A stretch of DNA of 64,000 nucleotides from Rathayibacter agropyri (GTDB taxonomy: Bacteria > Actinomycetota > Actinomycetes > Actinomycetales > Microbacteriaceae): NCBI RefSeq assembly GCF_013249015.1, contig NZ_JABRPL010000001.1:544318-608317 (forward strand), given 5' to 3'. The notes below the pieces were generated by a model, which worked only from the letters and a program-made list of their open reading frames with translations, ran no database searches and was not told the DNA's origin. The first letter of the stretch is position 1. Every line of letters begins with the position of its first letter. This document shows positions 34,348 to 42,691 of the stretch, one piece after another. A program made the translations under genes and the position numbers.

Positions 34348-35055
34348 GTGCTCCGACGCCTCCGCTCCCGCACTGAGGACGCAACCCTCGGCCTGATGCT
34401 CGCCCTCACCTTCTCAACCGGCATCATCGACGCTGTCGGCTACCTCGGCCTCGACCGCGTCTTCGCGGGCAACATGACCGGCAATGTCGTCATCCTGGGC
34501 ATGGCGCTGTCGGGAGTCGCGGACCTGCCAGTCGTCGGCCCGACGATCGCGCTTGGCGCGTTCATTGTCGGCGCCGTGATCGGCGGACGCGTGCTGCGAC
34601 CGGTGAAGAAGGGCTGGACCTCCCGCTCCACCTGGCTCTTCGCCGTGGTCGGGCTGCTGCTCGCTGCTCTCGCGATCGTGCTCGCCGCCGCGCCCGACCA
34701 CCCCGAGCCCCTGGCACTCGCCGTCACCGGGATCCTCGGCGGAGCGATGGGCCTTCAGGCCGCGACCGCGCGCCACCTCGCCGTGAAGGACGTCACCACC
34801 GTCGTCGTCACTTCGACCATCACCGGCCTCGCCGCCGACTCGCGCCTCGCGGGCGGCTCTGGTCAGCCCTGGTTCCGTCGCGCCGCCGCCATCATCCTCA
34901 TTGCAGCGGGTGCCGGAGTCGGCGCGCTCGCCCTACTCGTCGGACTCTGGTTCGGCCTCGCGATCGCCGCCGTGATCACGCTCGTCGCGACGCTCCTCGG
35001 CGAGCGTGTCGTGCACTCCCGCTACGCCCCAGCGCCCGCCGACGCGTCAGCCTGA
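34348..35055 (+). CDS. DUF1275 (YoaK-like) membrane protein
   Basis: 235 residues with about six membrane segments. The family signature is STGIIDAVGYLGLDRVFAGNMTGNVV, then LGGAMGLQAATARHL and VTSTITGLAADSRLAGG. Function unknown in the family; a transporter-like role is often guessed. I chose GTG 34348 (VLRRLRSRTEDATLGLML) because AGGAC precedes it and the family starts near here; ATG 34276 is in frame. The 137-base divergent spacer to the acetamidase gene holds CTATATG as a possible -10. Confidence 0.8.
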   Translation: MLRRLRSRTEDATLGLMLALTFSTGIIDAVGYLGLDRVFAGNMTGNVVILGMALSGVADLPVVGPTIALGAFIVGAVIGGRVLRPVKKGWTSRSTWLFAVVGLLLAALAIVLAAAPDHPEPLALAVTGILGGAMGLQAATARHLAVKDVTTVVVTSTITGLAADSRLAGGSGQPWFRRAAAIILIAAGAGVGALALLVGLWFGLAIAAVITLVATLLGERVVHSRYAPAPADASA

Positions 35056-35073
35056 CGCCTCGGCAGCCTCGAC

Positions 35074-35094
35074 TTCCGAATACATTCCGAATAC
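35074..35094. promoter_or_regulatory. Paired TTCCGAATAC repeats before the antitoxin gene
   Basis: TTCCGAATAC occurs at 35074-35083 and 35085-35094, an 11-bp period that puts both copies on the same DNA face, 11 bases upstream of the ATG at 35105. GAATAC could also serve as a -10 box. This is the usual place for autoregulation by a type II antitoxin, so I read it as the operator of the following pair. Confidence 0.5.
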
Positions 35095-35104
35095 GCTCAG
35101 ACGT

Positions 35105-35581
35105 ATGACTATCACCGCCACTGGTCCCTCCGCGCACACCCGGCGGTCCTCCGATCTCAGCAAGCATTCGGCTCAGGTGTTCGCCGAGGCCGAAGACCAC
35201 CCCGTAACGGTCACCCGTCGCGACGGCGAGGCCCTCGTGCTGATGTCGCAGCGAGAAGCGGACGCACGCGCGCAGCTCCTCCAGCTGGCAGCCCAGCTAC
35301 TCACCGCAACGCTGGACGACGGCGGGTCACTCGAAGACCGCATGTCCGCCCTCTTCCCGTGGATGCTTGCGCTCTCCCCCAACGGTCGGCTGACCTGCTC
35401 ACGAGCCCTGGTCGATGCCGCCCGAGCGTCGTTTTCGACCGGACAGCCGCACCTCGCCGTCGCCGAGCTCACCTCGTGGCAAGAGACTGCCAGCGCCCTC
35501 GCGGCAGGCCTCGGCAACGAGCAGGTGACCTGGCTGGACACAGAGGACCTGCCCACGGCAGATCTCGTCGAGCGTCCCTGA
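35105..35581 (+). CDS. Phd/YefM-like antitoxin with long C-terminal extension
   Basis: 158 residues. Residues 10-60 (RRSSDLSKHSAQVFAEAEDHPVTVTRR, then DGEALVLMSQREADAR) follow the Phd/YefM DNA-binding fold: SDLSKHS..V...A...PVTVTRRDGE.LVLMS. The remaining ~95 residues are longer than in typical Phd proteins and probably contact the toxin or add a helical domain (LTSWQETASALAAGL). The toxin-like gene follows after two bases. Paired repeats just upstream suggest autoregulation. Confidence 0.7.
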   Translation: MTITATGPSAHTRRSSDLSKHSAQVFAEAEDHPVTVTRRDGEALVLMSQREADARAQLLQLAAQLLTATLDDGGSLEDRMSALFPWMLALSPNGRLTCSRALVDAARASFSTGQPHLAVAELTSWQETASALAAGLGNEQVTWLDTEDLPTADLVERP

Positions 35582-35583
35582 CC

Positions 35584-35925
35584 GTGGCAAAGGAGACCTC
35601 TGTCCCTCGCCCACGGAAAAAATCGGAGTACGAGATCCGCTTCGCGACCACGGGAGCGCAGAAGGGCTGGCGCGACCTGATTGCGACGATCCGGAAGCCG
35701 ATGGCCGACGCCTGGGATTTCCTGACGACGACACCACTCGCGAGGACTGAGACGAACTATCCACTCAAAGATACCCTCGGCACCATCGTGCGAGGCGCTA
35801 CCGCTTACGAGCGCTGGCAGCACAAGCCGACGGCAAAGGGGACAGCACGTATCTGGTTCTACGTCGATGGTCATACCGTTTACCTCGAGCAGGTGCACAC
35901 GAGCCACCCGAGCGAGACGAAGTAG
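35584..35925 (+). CDS. Probable RelE/ParE-fold toxin partner
   Basis: 113 residues, GTG start two bases after the antitoxin stop. A basic N-terminus (VPRPRKKSEYEIRFATTGAQKGW) leads to WRDLIATIRKPMADAWDFLTTTP, ERWQHKPTAKGTARIWFYVDG and YLEQVHTSHPSETK. The order helix-helix-strands with RIWFYVDGHTVYLEQVHT resembles RelE/HigB-type ribosome-dependent RNases. No catalytic residues can be assigned with certainty. Could alternatively be a ParE-like protein. The call rests mainly on the arrangement with the antitoxin. Confidence 0.6.
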   Translation: MAKETSVPRPRKKSEYEIRFATTGAQKGWRDLIATIRKPMADAWDFLTTTPLARTETNYPLKDTLGTIVRGATAYERWQHKPTAKGTARIWFYVDGHTVYLEQVHTSHPSETK

Positions 35926-35945
35926 TGGCAGCCTGACATTCGCGC

Positions 35946-36860
35946 TCAGTGCGGCAGCCTCTGGCAGTGCGGGCAGAGGTGCGAGGAACGGTTCATGAAC
36001 GGCACCCGCACGATCAGCTCACCGCAGCGGGAGCACGGCTTGCCCGTCTGCCCGTACACGTGCAGGCTGTGCGAGAAGTACCCCGACGCCCCGTTCACGT
36101 TCACGTACTGCGCGTCGAAGCTCGTCCCGCCCTCGGCCAGCGCTCGCTCCAGCACCGCCCGCACCTCCGCGAAGAGTCGGCGGACGCGTGCCTCGCCCAG
36201 CGCCGACGTCGCCCGCTCCGGATGCAGCTCGGCCGCCCACAGCGACTCGTCCGCATAGATATTGCCGATCCCGCTCACCAACTTCTGGTCGAGCAGCGCG
36301 CGCTTGATCCCGCTGTTCCGCCGGGCGAACGCTGCGATCACGCCACCTAAGTCGAAGGAGGGGTCGAGCGGATCGCGGGCGATGTGCGCCACCTGCGAGG
36401 GCACCGCGCGCAACCAGTCGCCGCCGCGCGCCTCCTCCCCCGCGTAACCGCCGGGCGCGCCGTCGGGCGTCGGCACGAGAGCATCGACCGCCATCGAACC
36501 GAAGATGCGCTGGTCGACGAAGTGCAGCGCGAGCTCGCCGTGGTCGGGATGCTCGATGCCGATCCGGATGCGCGCGAGGCGAGGCAACGGGGCGTCGGCC
36601 GCGCGCAGCAGCACCTGCCCGCTCATGCCCAGGTGCATCAGCAGTGCCTCGTCGCGGCCGGCGGGCAGCCAGAGGAACTTGCCGCGCCGCACAGCGCCCT
36701 CAAGCCGACGCCCGACCAGCAGGCGCTCAAAGGTCCCGTGCGGATGCACGTGGCGCTTGAGCGAGCGCTCGTCGACGATCTCGACACCGGTCACCAGCGA
36801 CCCGGTGACGGCGGGCGCAAGCCCTGCTCGCACCACCTCGACCTCGGGAAGCTCGGGCAT
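35946..36860 (-). CDS. mutM: Formamidopyrimidine-DNA glycosylase (Fpg/MutM)
   Basis: 304 residues; removes 8-oxoguanine and FaPy bases and nicks the abasic site. Catalytic Pro2-Glu3 (MPELPEVEVVR), Lys in GRRLEGAVRRGKFLWLP, GIGNIYADE and a C-terminal zinc finger CSRCGE...CPHCQR are all present. Start is ATG 36860, needed to place Pro2. It follows rnc by ten bases on the same strand, the usual actinobacterial order; smc, the usual next gene, is 25.7 kb away. Confidence 0.96.
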   Translation of the reverse strand: MPELPEVEVVRAGLAPAVTGSLVTGVEIVDERSLKRHVHPHGTFERLLVGRRLEGAVRRGKFLWLPAGRDEALLMHLGMSGQVLLRAADAPLPRLARIRIGIEHPDHGELALHFVDQRIFGSMAVDALVPTPDGAPGGYAGEEARGGDWLRAVPSQVAHIARDPLDPSFDLGGVIAAFARRNSGIKRALLDQKLVSGIGNIYADESLWAAELHPERATSALGEARVRRLFAEVRAVLERALAEGGTSFDAQYVNVNGASGYFSHSLHVYGQTGKPCSRCGELIVRVPFMNRSSHLCPHCQRLPH

Positions 36861-36870
36861 GGCTAATCCG

Positions 36871-37590
36871 TCACTCCGCCGTCGCAGGAGTCGCCAGCCG
36901 CGTCCACGCGTCCAGCGCAGCGGCCATCTCGGCCGCCTTCTTGCTCGTGCCCTCACCGCGGGCGCTCACGAGCCCGCCAACGGTCACGGTCGCCACGAAC
37001 ACCTTGTCGTGGTCGGGCCCGGTGGCGGCGATCTCGTAGCGCGGAGCAGGCGCACCGCGCTCGGCCGCCGCCTCCTGGAGGCTTGTCTTCGGGTCCATCG
37101 AGACACCGAAGCGCAGCGGATCGGCCCGCAGCGGCGCGATCAGCCGCAGCACCAGATCGCGCGCAGCATCCGGGCCAGTGCCGAGATAGACGGCGCCGAT
37201 GATTGCCTCGACGGTGTCGGCGAGGATCGACGCCTTGTCACGACCGCCGGTCAGCTCCTCGCCACGGCCCAGACGAAGGAACTCGCCGAGCCCAATGCCA
37301 CGGGCAATCTCAGCCAGAGCGACGGTCGAGACCAGGCTTGCACGACGCTTGGCCAGGTCGCCCTCACTGAGGGCGGGGTACTCGGTGTAGAGCATCACGG
37401 TGACGGCCTGCCCGAGGATCGAGTCGCCGAGGAACTCGAGTCGCTCGTTGTGCGGGATGCCGCCGTGCTCGAACGCGAACGACCGGTGCGTCAGGGCAAG
37501 CTCGAAGAGTTCACCGTCGAGGCTCACGCCGAGCGTGGCCTCCAGACGCGACCGGTCGTCGCTGGAGGGTCGTGCAGAGGTCTGGTTCAC
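36871..37590 (-). CDS. rnc: Ribonuclease III
   Basis: 239 residues. The signature NERLEFLGDSILG and a second acidic site (LADTVEAIIGAVYLG) give the two-metal RNase III centre; the C-terminal double-stranded-RNA-binding domain ends GEGTSKKAAEMAAALDAW. It processes rRNA precursors and other duplex RNA. The GTG at 37590 (VNQTSARPSSDDRSRLE) gives normal length; the frame continues over rpmF upstream. Between yceD-rpmF and mutM, as in other actinobacteria. Confidence 0.95.
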   Translation of the reverse strand: MNQTSARPSSDDRSRLEATLGVSLDGELFELALTHRSFAFEHGGIPHNERLEFLGDSILGQAVTVMLYTEYPALSEGDLAKRRASLVSTVALAEIARGIGLGEFLRLGRGEELTGGRDKASILADTVEAIIGAVYLGTGPDAARDLVLRLIAPLRADPLRFGVSMDPKTSLQEAAAERGAPAPRYEIAATGPDHDKVFVATVTVGGLVSARGEGTSKKAAEMAAALDAWTRLATPATAE

Positions 37591-37619
37591 CTTGAACCGC
37601 GGGACGGCACGGGAGCGAA

Positions 37620-37823
37620 TCAGACGTCGGCGACCTTGCGGCCCTTGTACTCGAGGAACAGCGCGGTGCCCGCGGAGTCCTCGACGACCTTGGCGCGGTG
37701 GGGAAGGCTGTAGACGACCTTGCCGTTCTCGATGGTCTTGACCAGGGGAGGGACCTCCGCCTTCCACTGCGAGCGGCGGGCGTGGGTGTTCGCGCGGGAC
37801 TTCTTCCTCTTGGGAACAGCCAT
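37620..37823 (-). CDS. rpmF: Ribosomal protein L32
   Basis: 67 residues starting [21 protein letters not shown], the standard L32 N-terminus. No zinc-binding Cys pairs are present, so this is the Cys-free (C-minus) form. It lies 19 bases after yceD and 29 before rnc in a co-directional operon. Confidence 0.97.
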   Translation of the reverse strand: MAVPKRKKSRANTHARRSQWKAEVPPLVKTIENGKVVYSLPHRAKVVEDSAGTALFLEYKGRKVADV

Positions 37824-37842
37824 GATTCTCTCTTCTCTACCT

Positions 37843-38415
37843 CTAGTCGGATTCGGTGCGGGCGGTCGCGCCCTCACCACTGTCTGCGGAAACGCTGTCT
37901 GCGGAAGCCCTGTCGGCGAGCACAGCCCACCGGGAGTCGCGCGGCGCCTCGGGTTCGGGCGTGGCGGAATCGGCCAGCCGCTCCCCCGTGACGGGGTCGA
38001 GGCCCGGACAGTCCGGCCGGCAGACCGGCTGGAACGGCAGCGACAGAACCACCGCATCCCTGACCAGAGGTTCAAGATCCACGTGGTCGTCGTGAACCTC
38101 ATAGTCGAAAGCTTCGTCAGAAGAGTACGCGAAAAGTTCCTGGAACTCGACTTCGACAGGCAGAGAGATGTCGGTCAGGCAGCGGCTGCATTCACCGACA
38201 GCCAGGGCCGAGACCTCGACGCTGGCCAGAATCCCCTCGTGCACCGACTCGACGCGGACGTCGAGATCGAGCGCCGAGCCCGTCCGTACCGCGACGATCC
38301 CCTCGCCGAATTGCTCCGGCGCCTCGAGTTCGAGGCGATGCTCCCGCATCTCGCCCGGGCGCCTCACGAGGTCGCGTACATTCACGCTGAACGCCGTCTT
38401 CTTGAAGTGAGTCAC
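37843..38415 (-). CDS. YceD/DUF177 family protein
   Basis: 190 residues, GTG start ([23 protein letters not shown]). The conserved cysteines occur as [14 protein letters not shown] and later [10 protein letters not shown], typical of DUF177. The family is linked to 23S rRNA/ribosome biogenesis and always sits before rpmF. The C-terminal ~40 residues are Ala/Ser/Asp-rich with a small repeat (SADSVSADS) and appear disordered. First gene of yceD-rpmF-rnc-mutM. Confidence 0.9.
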   Translation of the reverse strand: MTHFKKTAFSVNVRDLVRRPGEMREHRLELEAPEQFGEGIVAVRTGSALDLDVRVESVHEGILASVEVSALAVGECSRCLTDISLPVEVEFQELFAYSSDEAFDYEVHDDHVDLEPLVRDAVVLSLPFQPVCRPDCPGLDPVTGERLADSATPEPEAPRDSRWAVLADRASADSVSADSGEGATARTESD

Positions 38416-38460
38416 AAGGATCGAGCTTACTCCCCCGCCGGTGAGCCGCAGTGACGGTGC

Positions 38461-38483
38461 TAGGGTGAGTCTGGCTCACCTAA
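38461..38483. promoter_or_regulatory. Dyad resembling a DtxR/IdeR iron box in the yceD/beta-helix spacer
   Basis: GGTGAG-tctgg-CTCACC with flanks TAG and TAA lies in the 117-base spacer between divergent yceD and the beta-helix gene. The right half GGCTCACCTAA matches the DtxR/IdeR half-site closely; the 19 bases at 38465-38483 agree with the DtxR consensus at 13 positions. The left half is off register. It could be an iron-responsive operator or a different regulator's site. Confidence 0.35.
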
Positions 38484-38532
38484 AGAATTGGTCGCTCCAC
38501 AGTGGGGTGACCGTCAGTGAAAGGACCTTCAC

Positions 38533-40194
38533 ATGGCCGGCACTTCCGCAGACCCCGGACACGATACCTACGTCCACCGCGACGAGGTGGGCGCCGCTGG
38601 GGGTGTCGCGCCGCTGGGGGACGACAAAAAGGTTCCCGTCGACAACCTCCCGGATCGGGTGCTCACGACGACGGGCGCACGTCCGGTCGGCAAGGGCGAA
38701 CTGCTCATCAACGCCGTCGATAACGGAATCCAGTCGGGCTCGGCGCCGATCGACAATACTGCCGCGCTGCAGGCGCTGATCGACTCGGTGACCGCGAAGG
38801 GAGGCGGCATCATCGCCTTCCCGCCGGGGTCCTACCGGATGAACTCGGTGACCGTGAAGTCGGGCGTGCATCTCGCCGGTCTTGGCTCGCGCGGTGCGGC
38901 ATTCAACGTGAACCCCAACCATGGGCTCGAGAACACGGTGAATTTCGTGCACGTGAGCGACAACACGGGTGCCATGCTGCGGATCGCAGGCGGAGGAATC
39001 TCCATCACCAATATCGCGCTGCGCGGCAACAACTATCCTGCGACCGGCTTCCCACTCATGCATGTTCTCGACGGTTTCGAGTTCACCATGGCCCATGTCA
39101 ACTTCTTTTCCAAGTTTGGGACCGTCCTCCTCATCGACCACATGAACAACAATCACTGGCTGGATGTGAAGATCACCGATGGCAAGTCCGTCGACGGTTC
39201 CGCCGCAGTCGTGCTTCGCGGGCCGACGGAAAAAGGCTTCGCCAATGGCGAGAACAACACGGTCGACTTCGCTGGGCTGACCATCGAGAGGTACGTCGGC
39301 GGTCCCCAATTTGATATCGCGTACGGCAAGAGCGGCAACTACTGGGCCGAATTCGTCCGGATCCTGCACCTTCACGTCGAAGCCGAGGCGTCGAAATGGC
39401 CGACCGAAAGCGTGAAAGCGGATTCTGCCATCGTTCGAATCGGCAACGTCATGGGTCTCGAACTCGTCTCGCCCTTCATCTTCGGCGGCGGCCCGATCCC
39501 GGTCGTCCTCGTGCAGCGTCAGATGACCCGGGAAGAGGCTCCTCTGGACATGGGCGTCCGTTTCATCGGTGGTCAGATTCTCGGCACGAAGAACGACGAA
39601 TCCCACAAGCCCACACCGACGCTCGTCGACCTCCGGGCGGGTAATGATGTCGCCTTCATCGGCACCCAGTTCGGCCGGTGCACCTCCTCCGCGATCGTCA
39701 TCCGCCCGGAATTCGGCGCGAACGTCACTCTCGACCCGTCAACCACGATCGCGACCTCGGACGTCCCACTGGTCATCGACAACCGACCGGCGAACGTCTA
39801 CCGCACCTGGACGCATCAGGGCACGCTGCGCACGACGCGGGACGTCCTGGTCGGGCGCCACGTCAAGGGCAGCCTGACCCTCGGCGTAGGCGCCGTCACC
39901 GTCGGCCCGAACGCTGGCAGCGGCGGCACCATCAGTGTCGTGGGTACCGACCTTGCCGGTCAGATCACGATCACGACCGGATCGGCTCCGTCCCCCGGCG
40001 GAATCGGCGAGATCGCCTTCGCCGTGCCGTACGACCGCATGCCCGTCGCGCAGATCACGCCGGTCGACCGAGCGACCGCCGCTCTTCGCGCGTATGGCAC
40101 CGCGAAATCCGATGGCACCGGCTGGGCGTTCGGCTTCGACGGCACGCCCGCCGCGGCGACTACCTACCGCCTCGCCTATCAGGTACTCGGCTAG
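38533..40194 (+). CDS. Tailspike-like right-handed beta-helix protein
   Basis: 553 residues with no signal peptide or membrane segment. The N-terminus has GGVAPLGDDKKVPVDNLPD, the linker seen in phage tail fibres and spikes (VAPLD.NGKVP...LP). A pectate-lyase-3-type start follows (DNTAALQALIDSVTAKGGG, then FPPGSYRMNSVTVKSGVHLAGLG) and then a long beta-helix (about 90-440). Residues 480-553 form a beta-sandwich end domain (GEIAFAVPYDRMP). Codons are more AT-rich than in the neighbours (GAA, AAT, AAC, GAT), suggesting transfer. Possibly a polysaccharide-binding or -degrading protein. Its end overlaps the next gene by 35 bases, tail to tail. Confidence 0.7.
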   Translation: MAGTSADPGHDTYVHRDEVGAAGGVAPLGDDKKVPVDNLPDRVLTTTGARPVGKGELLINAVDNGIQSGSAPIDNTAALQALIDSVTAKGGGIIAFPPGSYRMNSVTVKSGVHLAGLGSRGAAFNVNPNHGLENTVNFVHVSDNTGAMLRIAGGGISITNIALRGNNYPATGFPLMHVLDGFEFTMAHVNFFSKFGTVLLIDHMNNNHWLDVKITDGKSVDGSAAVVLRGPTEKGFANGENNTVDFAGLTIERYVGGPQFDIAYGKSGNYWAEFVRILHLHVEAEASKWPTESVKADSAIVRIGNVMGLELVSPFIFGGGPIPVVLVQRQMTREEAPLDMGVRFIGGQILGTKNDESHKPTPTLVDLRAGNDVAFIGTQFGRCTSSAIVIRPEFGANVTLDPSTTIATSDVPLVIDNRPANVYRTWTHQGTLRTTRDVLVGRHVKGSLTLGVGAVTVGPNAGSGGTISVVGTDLAGQITITTGSAPSPGGIGEIAFAVPYDRMPVAQITPVDRATAALRAYGTAKSDGTGWAFGFDGTPAAATTYRLAYQVLG

Positions 40195-41209
40195 GCGCCT
40201 GCGCCACGATGTGCTCGCGCAGGGCCGGGATGACGCGCTCGCCGTACACACGGAGCGTCTCCTCCTTGTTGTCGTGCTGGAGGTAGCCGGCGAACTGCGT
40301 GACGCCAATCTCAGCGAGCGCCTGGAGCTTCTGGATGTGCTCCTCCGCCGTGCCGAGCACGCAGAAGCGCTCCACGATCTCGTCCGGCACGAACGACGTG
40401 TGGCTGTTCCCGGCCCGCCCGTGCTCGTTGTAGTCATAGCTCTCGCGCCCGGCGATGTAGTCGGTGAGCGCCTGCGGCACCGCCCCGGAGGCGCCGTGGC
40501 GCCCTACGATGTCGGCGACGTGATTGCCGACCATGCCGCCGAACCAGCGGGTCTGGTCGCGCATGTGCTCGCGGTCGGTTCCGATGTACATCGGGGCCGC
40601 CGCGCAGAACTGCAGCGACTCCGGATCGCGGCCCGCGTTCGCCGCAGCCTCCTTGACCGCCCCGATCATCCAGCGCGCGATGTCGACGTCGGCCAGCTGG
40701 AGGATGAAGCCGTCACCAAACTCGCCCGCCAGCTTCAGCGCGAGCGGGCCGTAGGCGGCGACCCACATCTCCAGCGATGAGCCTCGGCTCCACGGGAACT
40801 GCAGCGTCCGGCCGTTGTACTCGACCGGGCGGCTATTCGCCAGCTCGCGGATGACGTGGATCGACTCCCGCAGCGTCCTGAGCGTCGTCGGGGCACCGCC
40901 GGTCACGCGCACGGCGGAGTCACCGCGACCGATCCCACAGACCGTGCGGTTGCCGTACATCTCGTTCAGCGTCGCGTGCAGCGAGGCGATGACCGTCCAG
41001 TCTCGCGTGGCCGGGTTAGTGACCATCGGGCCGACCGTGATCCGGTGGGTCTTCTCGAGGATCTGCGAGTAGATCACGTAGGGCTCCTGCCAGAGCAGGT
41101 GCGAGTCGAAAGTCCACGCGTAGTCGAAGCCGTAGGTCTCGGCGAGAACGGCGAGCGCGACGGTGCGCGAGGCGGGCGGGTTGGTCTGGAGAACGACTCC
41201 GAAGTCCAT
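40160..41209 (-). CDS. LLM-class oxidoreductase associated with dihydropyrimidinase
   Basis: 349 residues of the luciferase-like family (MDFGVVLQTNPPASRTVALA; GPMVTNPATRDWTVIAS; NRTVCGIGRGDSAVRV; MWVAAYGPLALKLAGEFGDGFIL). It resembles the family usually labelled TIGR03842/CPS_4088, found beside hydantoinase genes. It uses F420 or FMN; the pocket cannot be told apart here. It follows hydA by 32 bases with AAAAAGGA before the ATG. A role in pyrimidine or hydantoin breakdown is inferred. The C-terminus is basic and unconserved and overlaps the convergent beta-helix gene. Confidence 0.8.
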   Translation of the reverse strand: MDFGVVLQTNPPASRTVALAVLAETYGFDYAWTFDSHLLWQEPYVIYSQILEKTHRITVGPMVTNPATRDWTVIASLHATLNEMYGNRTVCGIGRGDSAVRVTGGAPTTLRTLRESIHVIRELANSRPVEYNGRTLQFPWSRGSSLEMWVAAYGPLALKLAGEFGDGFILQLADVDIARWMIGAVKEAAANAGRDPESLQFCAAAPMYIGTDREHMRDQTRWFGGMVGNHVADIVGRHGASGAVPQALTDYIAGRESYDYNEHGRAGNSHTSFVPDEIVERFCVLGTAEEHIQKLQALAEIGVTQFAGYLQHDNKEETLRVYGERVIPALREHIVAQAPSRVPDRRGGR

Positions 41210-41221
41210 GGGATTCCTTTT

Positions 41222-41257
41222 TCAGATCAGATACTGCTTTATCAGATCAGATACTGC
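41222..41257. repeat. 20-bp tandem duplication across the hydA stop codon
   Basis: TCAGATCAGATACTGC occurs at 41222-41237 and 41242-41257 with TTTA between, a 20-base period. On the coding strand this is the end of hydA (CAG TAT CTG ATC TGA) copied once more into the spacer to the next gene. The copy is noncoding and puts extra distance before the ribosome-binding site of the LLM gene. Confidence 0.8.
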
Positions 41258-42666
41258 GAGAGGCCGCGCGGGATGTACTTCCCGTCACCCTTCGCTCCGA
41301 TGTACTCGCGGGAGTCGACGACGACCTTGCCCCGCGAGATCACGGTGTCGACGTGCCCGTCGATCTCGAATCCCTCCCAGGCCGAGTAGTCCATGCTCAT
41401 GTGGTGGCTGCGGCCCTCCCCGATGCCAATCGAGGTGTGGCCGTTCGGGTCGTAGACGACGACATCGCCATCCGCGCCCGGCTGAATGACACCTTTCTTC
41501 CCGTACATCCCGAACATTCGGGCCGGCGTGGTCGAGGTGAGCTCCACCCAGCGCGGGAGGGTGATCTGCCCCGAGACGACCCCCTGGTACATCAGGTCCA
41601 TCCGGTGCTCGACAGAGCCGATCCCGTTCGGGATCTTCGAGAAGTCGCCAAGGCCCATGTCCTTCTGGCCCTTCATGCAGAACGGGCAGTGGTCGGTCGA
41701 GACCATCTGGATGTCGTTCGTCCGCAGCGACTGCCACATATGGTGCTGATGCCCCTGGGCCCGTGAGCGCAGCGGAGTGGAGCACACCCACTTCGCGCCG
41801 TCGAACCCGGGAGCGCCGAGCTGCTCCTCGAGCGAGAGGTAGAGGTACTGCGGGCAGGTCTCGCCGAACACGTTCATCCCGCGGTCGCGAGCCTGCGCGA
41901 TCTGCTCCACCGCCTGCTTCGCCGAGACGTGCACGACGTAGAGGGGCGCTCCGGTGAGGTCCGCAATCATGATCGCGCGGTGCGTCGCTTCCTCTTCCGC
42001 CTGCCACGGCCGCGAGGTGCCGTGGAAGTAGGGAGACGTGTTTCCCGCCGCGAGCGTCTGCTGCACTAGCTCATCGATGAGGGCGCCATTCTCGGCGTGC
42101 ATCATCATCATCGCGCCGTTCTCGGCACCCTTCTGGAATGCCCGCAGGATCTGCCCATCATCGGAGAGAAACACGCCCTTGTAGGCCATGAACAGCTTGA
42201 AGCTCGTGACCCCCTCGCGCATCAACTCGTCCATTGCGACCAGTGACGAATCCTGAACGTCGGACAGGATCTGGTGGAAGCCGTAGTCGATCGCGCAGTT
42301 CCCCGCCGCCTTCTCCTGCCACGCGTGATAGCGATCCACGACGTTCTCACCCGGATACTGCACCACGAAGTCCACGATCGAGGTGGTGCCTCCCCAGGCC
42401 GCAGCCCGCGTGCCCGTCTCGAAGGTGTCCGAGGCGAAGGTGCCGCCGAACGGCATTTCCATGTGTGTGTGCGCGTCGATTCCGCCGGGGATGACGTACT
42501 TGCCCGTGGCGTCGATCACGCGGTCAACGTGGGCCGGCAGATCGAAGCCCAGGAGCGTCGATCCGGGAGCGAGGACCGCGGCGATGCTCTCGCCATCGAT
42601 CAGGACATCGGCTGCTCCAGTTCCGGTCGCGTTGACGACCGTGCCGCCGGTGATAAGGGTCTTCAT
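41242..42666 (-). CDS. hydA: Dihydropyrimidinase / hydantoinase
   Basis: 474-residue cyclic amidohydrolase hydrolysing dihydrouracil or hydantoins to N-carbamoyl amino acids. Metal motifs: IPGGIDAHTHMEMPFGG, carboxylated Lys in SFKLFMAYKG, His in MMMHAENG and YVVHVSAKQA, Asp in MVSTDHCPF. The last is the dihydropyrimidinase rather than the allantoinase type. It stands between a beta-ureidopropionase-like gene and an LLM oxidoreductase on one strand. No classical dihydropyrimidine dehydrogenase is in the window. Its stop codon is inside a tandem duplication. Confidence 0.93.
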   Translation of the reverse strand: MKTLITGGTVVNATGTGAADVLIDGESIAAVLAPGSTLLGFDLPAHVDRVIDATGKYVIPGGIDAHTHMEMPFGGTFASDTFETGTRAAAWGGTTSIVDFVVQYPGENVVDRYHAWQEKAAGNCAIDYGFHQILSDVQDSSLVAMDELMREGVTSFKLFMAYKGVFLSDDGQILRAFQKGAENGAMMMMHAENGALIDELVQQTLAAGNTSPYFHGTSRPWQAEEEATHRAIMIADLTGAPLYVVHVSAKQAVEQIAQARDRGMNVFGETCPQYLYLSLEEQLGAPGFDGAKWVCSTPLRSRAQGHQHHMWQSLRTNDIQMVSTDHCPFCMKGQKDMGLGDFSKIPNGIGSVEHRMDLMYQGVVSGQITLPRWVELTSTTPARMFGMYGKKGVIQPGADGDVVVYDPNGHTSIGIGEGRSHHMSMDYSAWEGFEIDGHVDTVISRGKVVVDSREYIGAKGDGKYIPRGLSQYLI

Positions 42667-42691
42667 CGGTGCTCCTTCTCTCGCTAGGCAA

